From Rodentibacter sp. Ppn85 (lineage in GTDB: Bacteria > Pseudomonadota > Gammaproteobacteria > Enterobacterales > Pasteurellaceae): a stretch of 48,881 nucleotides of DNA. Every line of letters begins with the position of its first letter. Within the stretch, counting starts at the first letter, position 1. This document shows positions 39,817 through 48,881 of the stretch, one piece after another. The stretch spans positions 1 through 48,881 of the forward strand of contig NZ_MLHS01000014.1 of NCBI RefSeq assembly GCF_001999335.1. The letters run 5' to 3'. A program made the position numbers and the translations under genes. Below the pieces are notes generated by a model, which did not search any database, was not told the origin of the DNA, and saw only the letters and a list, made by a program, of their open reading frames with translations.

Positions 39817-40104
39817 ATGCTCTATTGTTTTTCTCAGGCAAATTACGATAAAGAAGAATTAATGAGTTATCTTTCTTTGGTGACGGAAAACGATGCTGTT
39901 GTGCTTTGGCAAGACGCAGTATTATTAATAGCAAAATACCCCAATTATTTTAAAGATTGTAAGGGACATTGCTTTGCATTGGAACAAGATATTTTAGCAA
40001 GAAATTTGACCGCACTTTTACCGAAAGAAAATATAGTGCAATTAATTTCTTTATTGGATTTGGTCGATATTACCGTACAGTATTCTCCTCAGATGGCATT
40101 ATAA
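39817..40104 (+). CDS. tusB: Sulfurtransferase complex subunit TusB
   Basis: A 95-residue DsrH-like subunit that completes TusBCD. It starts M-L-Y-C-F-S-Q-A-N-Y and includes V-L-W-Q-D-A-V, the usual TusB core. A USS core at about 40008 is the last one in the window. After it the expected str operon is absent. Confidence 0.93.
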   Translation: MLYCFSQANYDKEELMSYLSLVTENDAVVLWQDAVLLIAKYPNYFKDCKGHCFALEQDILARNLTALLPKENIVQLISLLDLVDITVQYSPQMAL

Positions 40105-40638
<534 letters not shown>

Positions 40639-40651
40639 GGAGAAGTGACAA

Positions 40652-40963
40652 ATGGCTGCAAAAATTCGTCAAAACGATGAAGTAATCGTGCTTGCCGGTA
40701 AAGATAAAGGCAAGCGTGGAAAGGTAACTAAAGTGTTACCAAACGGTAAGGTATTTGTTGAAGGTATCAATATCGTCACTAAACATGAAAAACCGGTTCC
40801 TACATTGGGCAAAGCCGGCGGTTTGGTGAAAAAAGAAGCGGCGATTGACGTTTCAAATGTTGCGATTTTTAACCCGAAAACAAATAAAGCTGATCGTGTA
40901 GGTTTTAGATTTGAAGAAGGTAAAAAAGTACGTTTCTTTAAATCTAACAATGAAATTATCTAA
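40652..40963 (+). CDS. rplX: 50S ribosomal protein L24
   Basis: A 103-residue assembly-initiator protein with a KOW motif ([16 protein letters not shown]). AAGGAGAAG precedes the start by about 7 bases, and the gap to rplN is 13 bases. Confidence 0.98.
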   Translation: MAAKIRQNDEVIVLAGKDKGKRGKVTKVLPNGKVFVEGINIVTKHEKPVPTLGKAGGLVKKEAAIDVSNVAIFNPKTNKADRVGFRFEEGKKVRFFKSNNEII

Positions 40964-40980
40964 CAAACTGGAGTAATGCG

Positions 40981-41837
<857 letters not shown>

Positions 41838-41873
41838 TATACCACTTTATTTTGGAATCGGAGAAAAAGTACA

Positions 41874-42266
41874 ATGAGTATGCAAGATCCAATCGCAGAT
41901 ATGCTGACCCGAATTCGTAACGGTCAAGCTGCGAACAAAGTTGCGATCAGTATGCCTTCATCCAAGCTAAAAGTGGCAATTGCCAATGTGTTAGCTGCTG
42001 AAGGTTATATCGAAAGCGTTAAAGTTTTAGAAGGTGTAAAACCTGAGTTGGAAATTACTTTAAAATATTTCCAAGGAAAACCGGTTGTAGAGAGTATCCA
42101 ACGTGTAAGCCGTCCTGGTCTTCGTATTTATAAACGTAAAGACGAATTACCAAAAGTTATGGGCGGATTAGGTGTTGCTGTTGTTTCTACATCCAAAGGT
42201 GTTATGACTGACCGCGCGGCTCGTCAAGCTGGCTTAGGCGGTGAGATCATCTGTTATGTAGCTTAA
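41874..42266 (+). CDS. rpsH: 30S ribosomal protein S8
   Basis: A 130-residue central-domain assembly protein and the likely autogenous repressor of the spc operon. [17 protein letters not shown] and the C-terminal G-G-E-I-I-C-Y-V-A are diagnostic. Confidence 0.98.
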   Translation: MSMQDPIADMLTRIRNGQAANKVAISMPSSKLKVAIANVLAAEGYIESVKVLEGVKPELEITLKYFQGKPVVESIQRVSRPGLRIYKRKDELPKVMGGLGVAVVSTSKGVMTDRAARQAGLGGEIICYVA

Positions 42267-42281
42267 TAGAGAGGTAGGAAA

Positions 42282-42815
42282 ATGTCTCGTGTTGCAAAAG
42301 CACCTGTTAATATTCCTGCCGGTGTTGAGGTTAAACTTAACGGTCAGTTATTAACAGTAAAAGGTAAAAATGGCGAGTTATCTCGCACAATTCATAATTC
42401 AGTTGAAGTTAAACAAGATAATGGTCAGCTAACTTTTGCTCCACGTGAAGGTTTTGTTGAAGCAAATGCTCAATCGGGTACAGCTCGTGCATTAGTTAAT
42501 GCAATGGTTATCGGTGTTAATGAAGGCTTCACTAAAAAATTAGTATTGGTTGGTGTTGGTTACAGAGTACAACTTAAAGGTAACGTGGTTGCATTAAGTT
42601 TAGGCTATTCCCACCCGGTAGAGCACACTTTGCCGGCAGGTATTACTGCTGAATGCCCTTCTCAAACAGAGATTGTATTGAAAGGTGCTGACAAACAGTT
42701 AATCGGTCAAGTTGCAGCAGATATTCGTGCTTATCGCCGTCCTGAGCCTTATAAAGGTAAAGGGGTACGTTACGCTGATGAAGTGGTACGTATCAAAGAG
42801 GCTAAGAAGAAATAA
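42282..42815 (+). CDS. rplF: 50S ribosomal protein L6
   Basis: A 177-residue protein with the duplicated L6 fold. V-K-G-K-N-G-E-L-S in the first half and [13 protein letters not shown] near the end are the signatures. Confidence 0.98.
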   Translation: MSRVAKAPVNIPAGVEVKLNGQLLTVKGKNGELSRTIHNSVEVKQDNGQLTFAPREGFVEANAQSGTARALVNAMVIGVNEGFTKKLVLVGVGYRVQLKGNVVALSLGYSHPVEHTLPAGITAECPSQTEIVLKGADKQLIGQVAADIRAYRRPEPYKGKGVRYADEVVRIKEAKKK

Positions 42816-42828
42816 TTAAGGTAACACT

Positions 42829-43182
42829 ATGGATAAGAAATCAGCTCGTATCCGTCGTGCAGCTCGTGCACGCTATATGATGAAAGAGCAAGGTGTAACT
42901 CGTTTAGTTGTTCACCGCACTCCACGTCATATTTATGCACAAGTTATTGCATCGAACGGTTCAGAAGTGCTTGCCGCTGCTTCAACTGTTGAGAAAGCAA
43001 TTCGTGAGCAAGTAAAATATACTGGTAACAAAGACGCTGCTGCTGTAGTAGGTAAAACTGTTGCAGAGCGTGCATTAGCAAAAGGCATAAAGGCAGTTGC
43101 TTTTGATCGTTCCGGTTTTAAATATCATGGACGTGTCCAAACTTTAGCGGACGCTGCTCGTGAAGCTGGTCTACAGTTCTAA
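42829..43182 (+). CDS. rplR: 50S ribosomal protein L18
   Basis: A 117-residue 5S rRNA-binding protein: [24 protein letters not shown], and [12 protein letters not shown]. Confidence 0.98.
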   Translation: MDKKSARIRRAARARYMMKEQGVTRLVVHRTPRHIYAQVIASNGSEVLAAASTVEKAIREQVKYTGNKDAAAVVGKTVAERALAKGIKAVAFDRSGFKYHGRVQTLADAAREAGLQF

Positions 43183-43190
43183 TGGGGTAA

Positions 43191-43697
<507 letters not shown>

Positions 43698-43703
43698 TTG
43701 ATG

Positions 43704-43883
43704 ATGGCTAAAACTATTAAAGTAACACAAGTTCGTAGTTCGATTGCTCGTTTACCGAAGCATAAAGCTACCTTGCGTGGTCTTGGTCTTCGCCATATGC
43801 ACCACACAGTCGAGTTAATTGACACACCAGCAGTACGTGGAATGATTAACCAGGTTTCATACATGGTTAAAGTAGAGGAGTAA
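43704..43883 (+). CDS. rpmD: 50S ribosomal protein L30
   Basis: A 59-residue protein ([12 protein letters not shown]). Two ATG codons lie in tandem at 43701 and 43704; the second gives the standard N-terminus and length. The rpsE stop lies 6 bases upstream and no separate gap exists, so translation is probably coupled to rpsE, with GGGGT near its end as the ribosome binding site. Confidence 0.95.
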
Positions 43884-43886
43884 GAG

Positions 43887-44321
43887 ATGCGTTTAAATAC
43901 TCTATCTCCGGCTGAAGGCGCAAAACATAGTTCTAAACGCCTTGGTCGTGGTATTGGTTCTGGTCTAGGTAAGACCGGTGGACGTGGTCATAAAGGTCAA
44001 AAATCTCGTACCGGCGGCGGAGTTCGTCGAGGTTTTGAAGGTGGTCAAATGCCATTGTACCGTCGTTTACCAAAATTTGGTTTCACCTCAATGAAAGCTG
44101 CTGTTACAGCAGAAGTTCGTTTGAGTGACTTGAATAAAGTAGAAGGCGGGGTGGTAACTTTAGAAACACTAAAAGCTGCAAATGTTTTAACTAAAGATAT
44201 TCAATTTGCTAAAGTTATTTTGGCAGGTGAGTTGAAATCTGCTGTGGCTATTCGCGGCTTACGTGTGACTAAAGGTGCGAAAGCAGCGATTGAAGCTGCT
44301 GGCGGTTCAATTGAGGAATAA
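43887..44321 (+). CDS. rplO: 50S ribosomal protein L15
   Basis: A 144-residue late-assembly protein: [11 protein letters not shown] and the glycine-rich [22 protein letters not shown] lies within the end of rpmD, 3 bases away. Confidence 0.98.
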   Translation: MRLNTLSPAEGAKHSSKRLGRGIGSGLGKTGGRGHKGQKSRTGGGVRRGFEGGQMPLYRRLPKFGFTSMKAAVTAEVRLSDLNKVEGGVVTLETLKAANVLTKDIQFAKVILAGELKSAVAIRGLRVTKGAKAAIEAAGGSIEE

Positions 44322-44328
44322 TTAGCAA

Positions 44329-45654
44329 ATGGCTAAACAACCAGGTTATCAAGCTAGAAGTACCAATAGTGGTAAAAGTGAGCTAAGAAGTAGATTACTT
44401 TTTGTTTTAGGTGCACTTATTGTTTATCGTATTGGTTCATTTATTCCGGTTCCTGGTATTGATGCAGCCGTACTCGCTCAATTAGTTGAACAACAAAAAG
44501 GTACCATCATTGATATGTTTAACATGTTCTCTGGTGGTGCACTAAGTCGAGCCTCAATTCTTGCGTTAGGTATTATGCCATACATCTCGGCATCTATCGT
44601 GATTCAATTGTTAGCAACGGTTTCTCCTGCTCTAGCTGAATTGAAGAAAGAAGGAGCGGCAGGTCAAAGAAAAATTACCAAGTATACTCGCTATGCCACG
44701 GTAGTTTTTGCGACTATTCAGGCCGTTGCGATTTCTACAGGTTTACCAAATATGTTACCTGGACTGGTTCCAAATGTTGGATTCAGTTTTTATTTTACCT
44801 CAGTAGTGAGTTTAGTAACTGGTACTATATTTTTGATGTGGTTAGGTGAACAAATTACAGAAAGGGGAATTGGTAATGGTATTTCTATTCTCGTTTTTGG
44901 GGGGATTGTAGCAGGTTTACCTTCAGCTATTCTAGGAACAATTGAGCAGGCTCGCCAAGGGCAAATGCACCTATTAGTTCTTTTGCTAATAGCTGCAATT
45001 GTGTTTGCAGTAACTTATTTTGTTGTTTTTGTAGAAAGAGGACAACGTCGAATTCGGATTGAGTATGCTAAACGTCAGCAAGGTCGTCAGATTTTAGGCG
45101 GACATTCAACACATTTACCGTTAAAAGTTAATATGGCAAATGTAATGCCGGCAATCTTTGCATCTAGCATTATCTTATTTCCTGCCACATTGACACAATG
45201 GTTTGGTCAAAATGATAAATTTGAGTGGTTGAATAATTTATCAATTCTGTTGAATCCTGGCCAGCCTTTATATTTGCTTGTTTATGCAATTGCAATCATT
45301 TTCTTCAGTTTCTTCTACACTGGAATGCAATATAACCCGCGTGATACGGCAGATAACTTAAAAAAATCTGGTGCATTTATTCCAGGAATTAGACCGGGTG
45401 AACAAACATCACGTTACATTGATAAAGTAATGACTCGCCTAACTTTAATTGGTGGTCTTTATGTAACGTTTGTCTGTTTGGTTCCTTATATTATGACATC
45501 GGCTTGGGATGTTAAATTCTACTTTGGTGGAACATCATTATTGATCGTTGTCGTTGTAATTATGGATTTCATTGTTCAGGTTCAAAGTCACTTAATGTCG
45601 TCTCAATATGAATCTGCATTGAAAAAAGCAAACCTCAAGGGGTTAGGACAATAA
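44329..45654 (+). CDS. secY: Protein translocase subunit SecY
   Basis: A 441-residue ten-helix channel protein of the Sec translocon, partner of SecE and SecG. Family marks include F-I-P-V-P-G-I-D in the first periplasmic region, [11 protein letters not shown] in helix 2 and the cytoplasmic [13 protein letters not shown] loop. The length matches E. coli (443). It is in its usual place after rplO. Confidence 0.98.
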   Translation: MAKQPGYQARSTNSGKSELRSRLLFVLGALIVYRIGSFIPVPGIDAAVLAQLVEQQKGTIIDMFNMFSGGALSRASILALGIMPYISASIVIQLLATVSPALAELKKEGAAGQRKITKYTRYATVVFATIQAVAISTGLPNMLPGLVPNVGFSFYFTSVVSLVTGTIFLMWLGEQITERGIGNGISILVFGGIVAGLPSAILGTIEQARQGQMHLLVLLLIAAIVFAVTYFVVFVERGQRRIRIEYAKRQQGRQILGGHSTHLPLKVNMANVMPAIFASSIILFPATLTQWFGQNDKFEWLNNLSILLNPGQPLYLLVYAIAIIFFSFFYTGMQYNPRDTADNLKKSGAFIPGIRPGEQTSRYIDKVMTRLTLIGGLYVTFVCLVPYIMTSAWDVKFYFGGTSLLIVVVVIMDFIVQVQSHLMSSQYESALKKANLKGLGQ

Positions 45655-45683
45655 TTGTCCAATTAACATAAAAAGGATAAGCA

Positions 45684-45797
45684 ATGAAAGTTCGTGCTTC
45701 CGTAAAGAAAATGTGTCGTAACTGTAAAATTGTTAAACGTGAAGGTGTTGTGCGTGTATTATGTAGCGACCCTAAACATAAGCAACGTCAAGGTTAA
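45684..45797 (+). CDS. rpmJ: 50S ribosomal protein L36
   Basis: A 37-residue protein, easily missed because of its size. It starts M-K-V-R-A-S-V-K-K and has a zinc ribbon: C11, C14, C27 and H32 or nearby ([13 protein letters not shown]). AAGGAT precedes the ATG. This is the last gene of the spc operon. Confidence 0.97.
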
Positions 45798-45859
45798 TTG
45801 ATAACTTTTTCTTGCCAAGAACCGGTTGAGCAGCTATACTGCCCAACTCATTTACATCC

Positions 45860-45955
45860 TTGATATTCTGTTTGAGTATCCTGAAAACGGGCTTTTCAAG
45901 ATCAGAATATCAATTAATTTAGAATATAGGAGTGCATAGTGGCCCGTATTGCAGG
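45860..45955 (+). promoter_or_regulatory. Alpha-operon leader with S4-binding pseudoknot (Alpha_RBS)
   Basis: The loop TTTGAGTATCCTGAAAACGG (45871-45890) and the segment around GGAGTGCATAGTGGCCCGTA (45929-45948) match, as I recall it, the E. coli alpha-operon leader nearly base for base. The enclosing stem differs in sequence but is kept: 11 perfect bp between 45860-45870 and 45903-45913. In E. coli, S4 binds this pseudoknot and traps the 30S subunit, repressing rpsM and the genes after it. Confidence 0.9.
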
Positions 45956-46295
45956 CATTAACATTCCTGATCATAAACATACTGTAATTGCCTTAACTGC
46001 AATTTATGGTATCGGTAAAACTCGTTCAAAAGCTATTTGTGCTGCTGCGGGGATTGCCGAAGATGTTAAGATCAGAGAGTTGTCTGAAGAGCAGATTGAC
46101 AAACTGCGTGACGAAGTTGGTAAATTTACTGTTGAAGGTGACTTACGTCGAGAAGTAACACTAAACATCAAACGTCTTCTAGACTTAGGTTGTTACCGTG
46201 GTTTGCGCCATCGTCGTAGTTTACCAGTACGTGGTCAGCGTACTAAAACTAACGCGCGTACCCGCAAGGGTCCTCGTAAACCGATCAAAAAATAG
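45939..46295 (+). CDS. rpsM: 30S ribosomal protein S13
   Basis: A 118-residue head protein contacting the P-site tRNA. The start is GTG at 45939 with TAGGAG six bases upstream; the GTG start is shared with E. coli and is part of the S4-regulated leader. [10 protein letters not shown] and the C-terminal [13 protein letters not shown] are typical. Confidence 0.98.
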   Translation: MARIAGINIPDHKHTVIALTAIYGIGKTRSKAICAAAGIAEDVKIRELSEEQIDKLRDEVGKFTVEGDLRREVTLNIKRLLDLGCYRGLRHRRSLPVRGQRTKTNARTRKGPRKPIKK

Positions 46296-46304
46296 TCGGG
46301 GTAA

Positions 46305-46697
<393 letters not shown>

Positions 46698-46726
46698 TGG
46701 CGTAATAGGATAGTTGGAGAAAGAAA

Positions 46727-47347
46727 ATGGCAAGATATTTGGGCCCTAAACTCAAGCTCAGCCGTCGTGAAGGCACTGATTTATTTCTTAAGTCAGGTGT
46801 GCGTGCGATTGATTCAAAATGTAAAATTGATACAGCACCGGGTCAACATGGTGCTCGTAAACCGCGTTTATCTGACTATGGTAGTCAGTTACGTGAAAAG
46901 CAAAAAGTTCGTCGTATTTATGGTATTCTAGAGCGTCAGTTCCGTAATTACTATAAAGAAGCGAACCGTTTGAAAGGTAACACTGGTGAAAACTTATTAG
47001 TGTTATTGGAAGGTAGATTAGATAACGTTGTTTATCGTATGGGGTTTGCAGCAACTCGAGCAGAGGCTCGTCAGTTAGTAAGTCATAAAGCGATTGTGGT
47101 AAACGGTCGTGTTGTGAATATCCCATCTTTCCAGGTTGCAGTTAATGATGTTATTGCTGTTAGAGAAAAATCTAAAAAACAAGCACGTATTAAAGCATCA
47201 TTAGAATTAGCAGAACAAAGAGAAAAGCCAACTTGGTTAGAAGTTGATGCAGCTAAAATGGAAGGTGTTTTTAAACGTATTCCTGAACGTTCTGATTTAT
47301 CAGCAGATATTAACGAACATCTGATCGTTGAGCTTTACTCTAAATAG
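46727..47347 (+). CDS. rpsD: 30S ribosomal protein S4
   Basis: A 206-residue 16S rRNA-binding assembly protein with an S4 domain near residues 95-155 ([22 protein letters not shown]). It is the expected autogenous repressor that binds the leader at 45860-45955. The preceding GGAG is at 46716-46719. Confidence 0.98.
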   Translation: MARYLGPKLKLSRREGTDLFLKSGVRAIDSKCKIDTAPGQHGARKPRLSDYGSQLREKQKVRRIYGILERQFRNYYKEANRLKGNTGENLLVLLEGRLDNVVYRMGFAATRAEARQLVSHKAIVVNGRVVNIPSFQVAVNDVIAVREKSKKQARIKASLELAEQREKPTWLEVDAAKMEGVFKRIPERSDLSADINEHLIVELYSK

Positions 47348-47378
47348 TAGTGAAGCTTAAAAGTAAAGAGAGGATAAA

Positions 47379-48362
47379 ATGCAGGGTTCTGTTACAGAAT
47401 TTTTAAAACCACGTTTAGTAGATATTGAGCAGATTAGCTCAACGCACGCTAAGGTGATCCTTGAACCGTTAGAGCGTGGCTTTGGTCATACTCTAGGTAA
47501 TGCATTACGTCGTATTCTTCTATCTTCAATGCCAGGTTGTGCTGTAACTGAAGTAGAGATCGAAGGAGTATTGCATGAGTATAGTAGTAAGGAAGGTGTT
47601 CAGGAAGATATTCTTGAAGTGCTTTTAAACCTTAAAGGTCTAGCGGTTAAAGTACAGAATAAAGATGATGTTATTCTGACACTAAATAAATCTGGAATTG
47701 GCCCTGTTGTTGCAGCGGATATCTCCCATGATGGGGATGTTGAAATTGTAAATCAAGACCATGTGATTTGTCACTTAACTGACGAAAATGCTTCGATTAG
47801 TATGCGTATTCGTGTTCAACGTGGAAGAGGATATATTCCCGCTTCAACTCGCATCCAGGTAGATGAGCGTCCAATTGGTCGTTTGCTTGTTGATGCTTGT
47901 TATAGTCCTGTTGAAAGCATTTCTTATAATGTTGAAGCAGCTCGTGTTGAGCAACGTACGGACTTGGATAAATTAGTTATTAATTTAGAAACAAATGGTA
48001 CGTTGGACCCTGAGGAAGCAATTCGTCGTGCTGCAACAATCTTAGCAGAGCAACTTGATGCATTCGTTGATTTACGTGATGTTCGTCAGCCTGAAATTAA
48101 GGAAGAAAAACCGGAGTTTGATCCGATTTTATTACGTCCTGTAGATGATTTAGAGTTGACAGTTCGTTCTGCTAACTGTTTGAAAGCAGAAACAATTCAC
48201 TATATCGGTGACTTGGTACAACGTACAGAAGTTGAGTTATTAAAAACACCTAATCTTGGTAAGAAGTCGCTTACTGAAATTAAGGACGTACTTGCTTCAC
48301 GTGGTTTGTCACTTGGTATGCGCCTTGAGAATTGGCCGCCAGCAAGTATTGCTGAAGACTAA
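47379..48362 (+). CDS. rpoA: RNA polymerase alpha subunit
   Basis: A 327-residue subunit that nucleates RNA polymerase assembly. The N-terminal domain (to about residue 232) has [25 protein letters not shown]. The C-terminal domain (about 248 on) has [15 protein letters not shown], the DNA- and activator-contacting part. AGAGAGGAT precedes the ATG. Confidence 0.98.
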   Translation: MQGSVTEFLKPRLVDIEQISSTHAKVILEPLERGFGHTLGNALRRILLSSMPGCAVTEVEIEGVLHEYSSKEGVQEDILEVLLNLKGLAVKVQNKDDVILTLNKSGIGPVVAADISHDGDVEIVNQDHVICHLTDENASISMRIRVQRGRGYIPASTRIQVDERPIGRLLVDACYSPVESISYNVEAARVEQRTDLDKLVINLETNGTLDPEEAIRRAATILAEQLDAFVDLRDVRQPEIKEEKPEFDPILLRPVDDLELTVRSANCLKAETIHYIGDLVQRTEVELLKTPNLGKKSLTEIKDVLASRGLSLGMRLENWPPASIAED

Positions 48363-48402
48363 TTTGGTCATAGATTAAGGTTTTTCTTAGAAGGATAAGA
48401 TC

Positions 48403-48786
48403 ATGCGCCATCGTAAGAGTGGTCGTCAACTAAACCGTAATAGCAGCCATCGCCAAGCGATGTTCCGTAATTTAGCCAGTGCTTTAGTTAGTCACGAAAT
48501 TATCAAGACAACTTTACCTAAAGCTAAAGAATTACGTCGTGTAGTTGAACCGTTAATTACATTAGCAAAAGAAGATAGCGTTGCAAACCGTCGTTTAGCA
48601 TTCGCTCGTACTCGTAACGTTGATACTGTTGCGAAATTATTCAATGAATTGGGTCCGCGTTTTTCTCAGCGTGCAGGTGGTTACACCCGTATTTTAAAAT
48701 GTGGTTTCCGTGCAGGTGATAATGCTCCAATGGCTTATATTGAGTTAGTTGAGCGTCCGGAAGCTGCAGAAACCGTGACAGAATAA
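48403..48786 (+). CDS. rplQ: 50S ribosomal protein L17
   Basis: A 127-residue protein near the exit tunnel: [17 protein letters not shown], and [20 protein letters not shown]. It closes the alpha operon and is followed by a terminator 15 bases after the stop. Confidence 0.98.
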   Translation: MRHRKSGRQLNRNSSHRQAMFRNLASALVSHEIIKTTLPKAKELRRVVEPLITLAKEDSVANRRLAFARTRNVDTVAKLFNELGPRFSQRAGGYTRILKCGFRAGDNAPMAYIELVERPEAAETVTE

Positions 48787-48801
48787 TTGGTTGAATAATA
48801 A

Positions 48802-48827
48802 AAAAGCTCGCAAGTCTGCGGGCTTTT
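48802..48827 (+). terminator. Alpha operon terminator
   Basis: 11-bp arms (48802-48812, 48817-48827) with one T-G wobble, an AGTC loop and a T-run. Nothing is seen from 48828 to the window end. Confidence 0.88.
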
Positions 48828-48881
48828 ATTATTTATAGTTCATAGGTATACATATGATAATTCTATTTTATAGAATACAAT

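Noticed and set aside
42910-42920. Uptake-like sequence in rplR
   Set aside because: It reads ACCGCACTC, one base off the core, so it was not counted as a USS.
46788-47126. 112-codon minus-strand frame inside rpsD
   Set aside because: It is an antisense shadow of a highly conserved ribosomal protein gene.

Overview
The window is a chromosomal segment of a gammaproteobacterium of the family Pasteurellaceae. The strongest evidence is the Haemophilus-type DNA uptake signal sequence (core AAGTGCGGT / ACCGCACTT), which I count roughly 35 times in the first 40 kb, both inside genes and as inverted pairs at gene ends. Recognisable gene content agrees: a rimO-ngt pair, two potD paralogues, lpxH-plsC-ftsP, fkpA/slyX/tusDCB, and the spc and alpha ribosomal operons. 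Base composition looks moderately AT-rich throughout. The uptake-sequence type points to the Haemophilus/Aggregatibacter/Pasteurella/Rodentibacter side of the family, not the Actinobacillus pleuropneumoniae side. I cannot name the species.

Layout. 1-8 kb is an envelope-rich accessory stretch: an AT-rich partial gene of unknown function, a YdcF-family lipoprotein, a porin, a PuuB-like FAD oxidoreductase, an autotransporter and a first PotD. 8-16 kb holds proS, then on the minus strand a TonB-dependent receptor and a PqqL-type M16 protease behind a likely Fur box, then an MgtC-family membrane protein. 16-20.9 kb holds rimO, a cytoplasmic N-glycosyltransferase (NGT/HMW1C-like) with an unusual lysine-rich C-terminal tail, and an unknown lipoprotein flanked by diverged direct repeats. 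21-37 kb is mostly housekeeping: asd, pldB, a second PotD, mutS, purL with a PurR operator, a DUF924 protein, a formate/nitrite-type channel, an AhpD-like protein, lpxH, plsC, ftsP and a small periplasmic protein. 37-40.1 kb is slyX, fkpA, a YheO/DauR-like regulator and tusDCB.

40.2-48.8 kb is the spc operon (rplN to secY-rpmJ) followed by the alpha operon (rpsM to rplQ), with its own strong promoter and the S4-binding alpha-operon leader. Here spc directly follows tusB, where other gammaproteobacteria usually have the str operon, so the junction at 40.1-40.27 kb looks like a rearrangement breakpoint.

How the genes may work together. Three envelope or acquisition themes recur: polyamine uptake and metabolism (two orphan PotD proteins plus a PuuB-like oxidase), iron capture (receptor plus protease, resembling the Fus/YddB-PqqL protein-import systems), and cytoplasmic N-glycosylation of surface proteins (NGT, with the autotransporter at 4.5-6.8 kb as a possible local substrate). 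The most unusual single object is the NGT with its basic tail, encoded 23 bp after the ribosomal protein S12-modifying enzyme RimO. I see no tRNA, rRNA, CRISPR array, insertion sequence or prophage.
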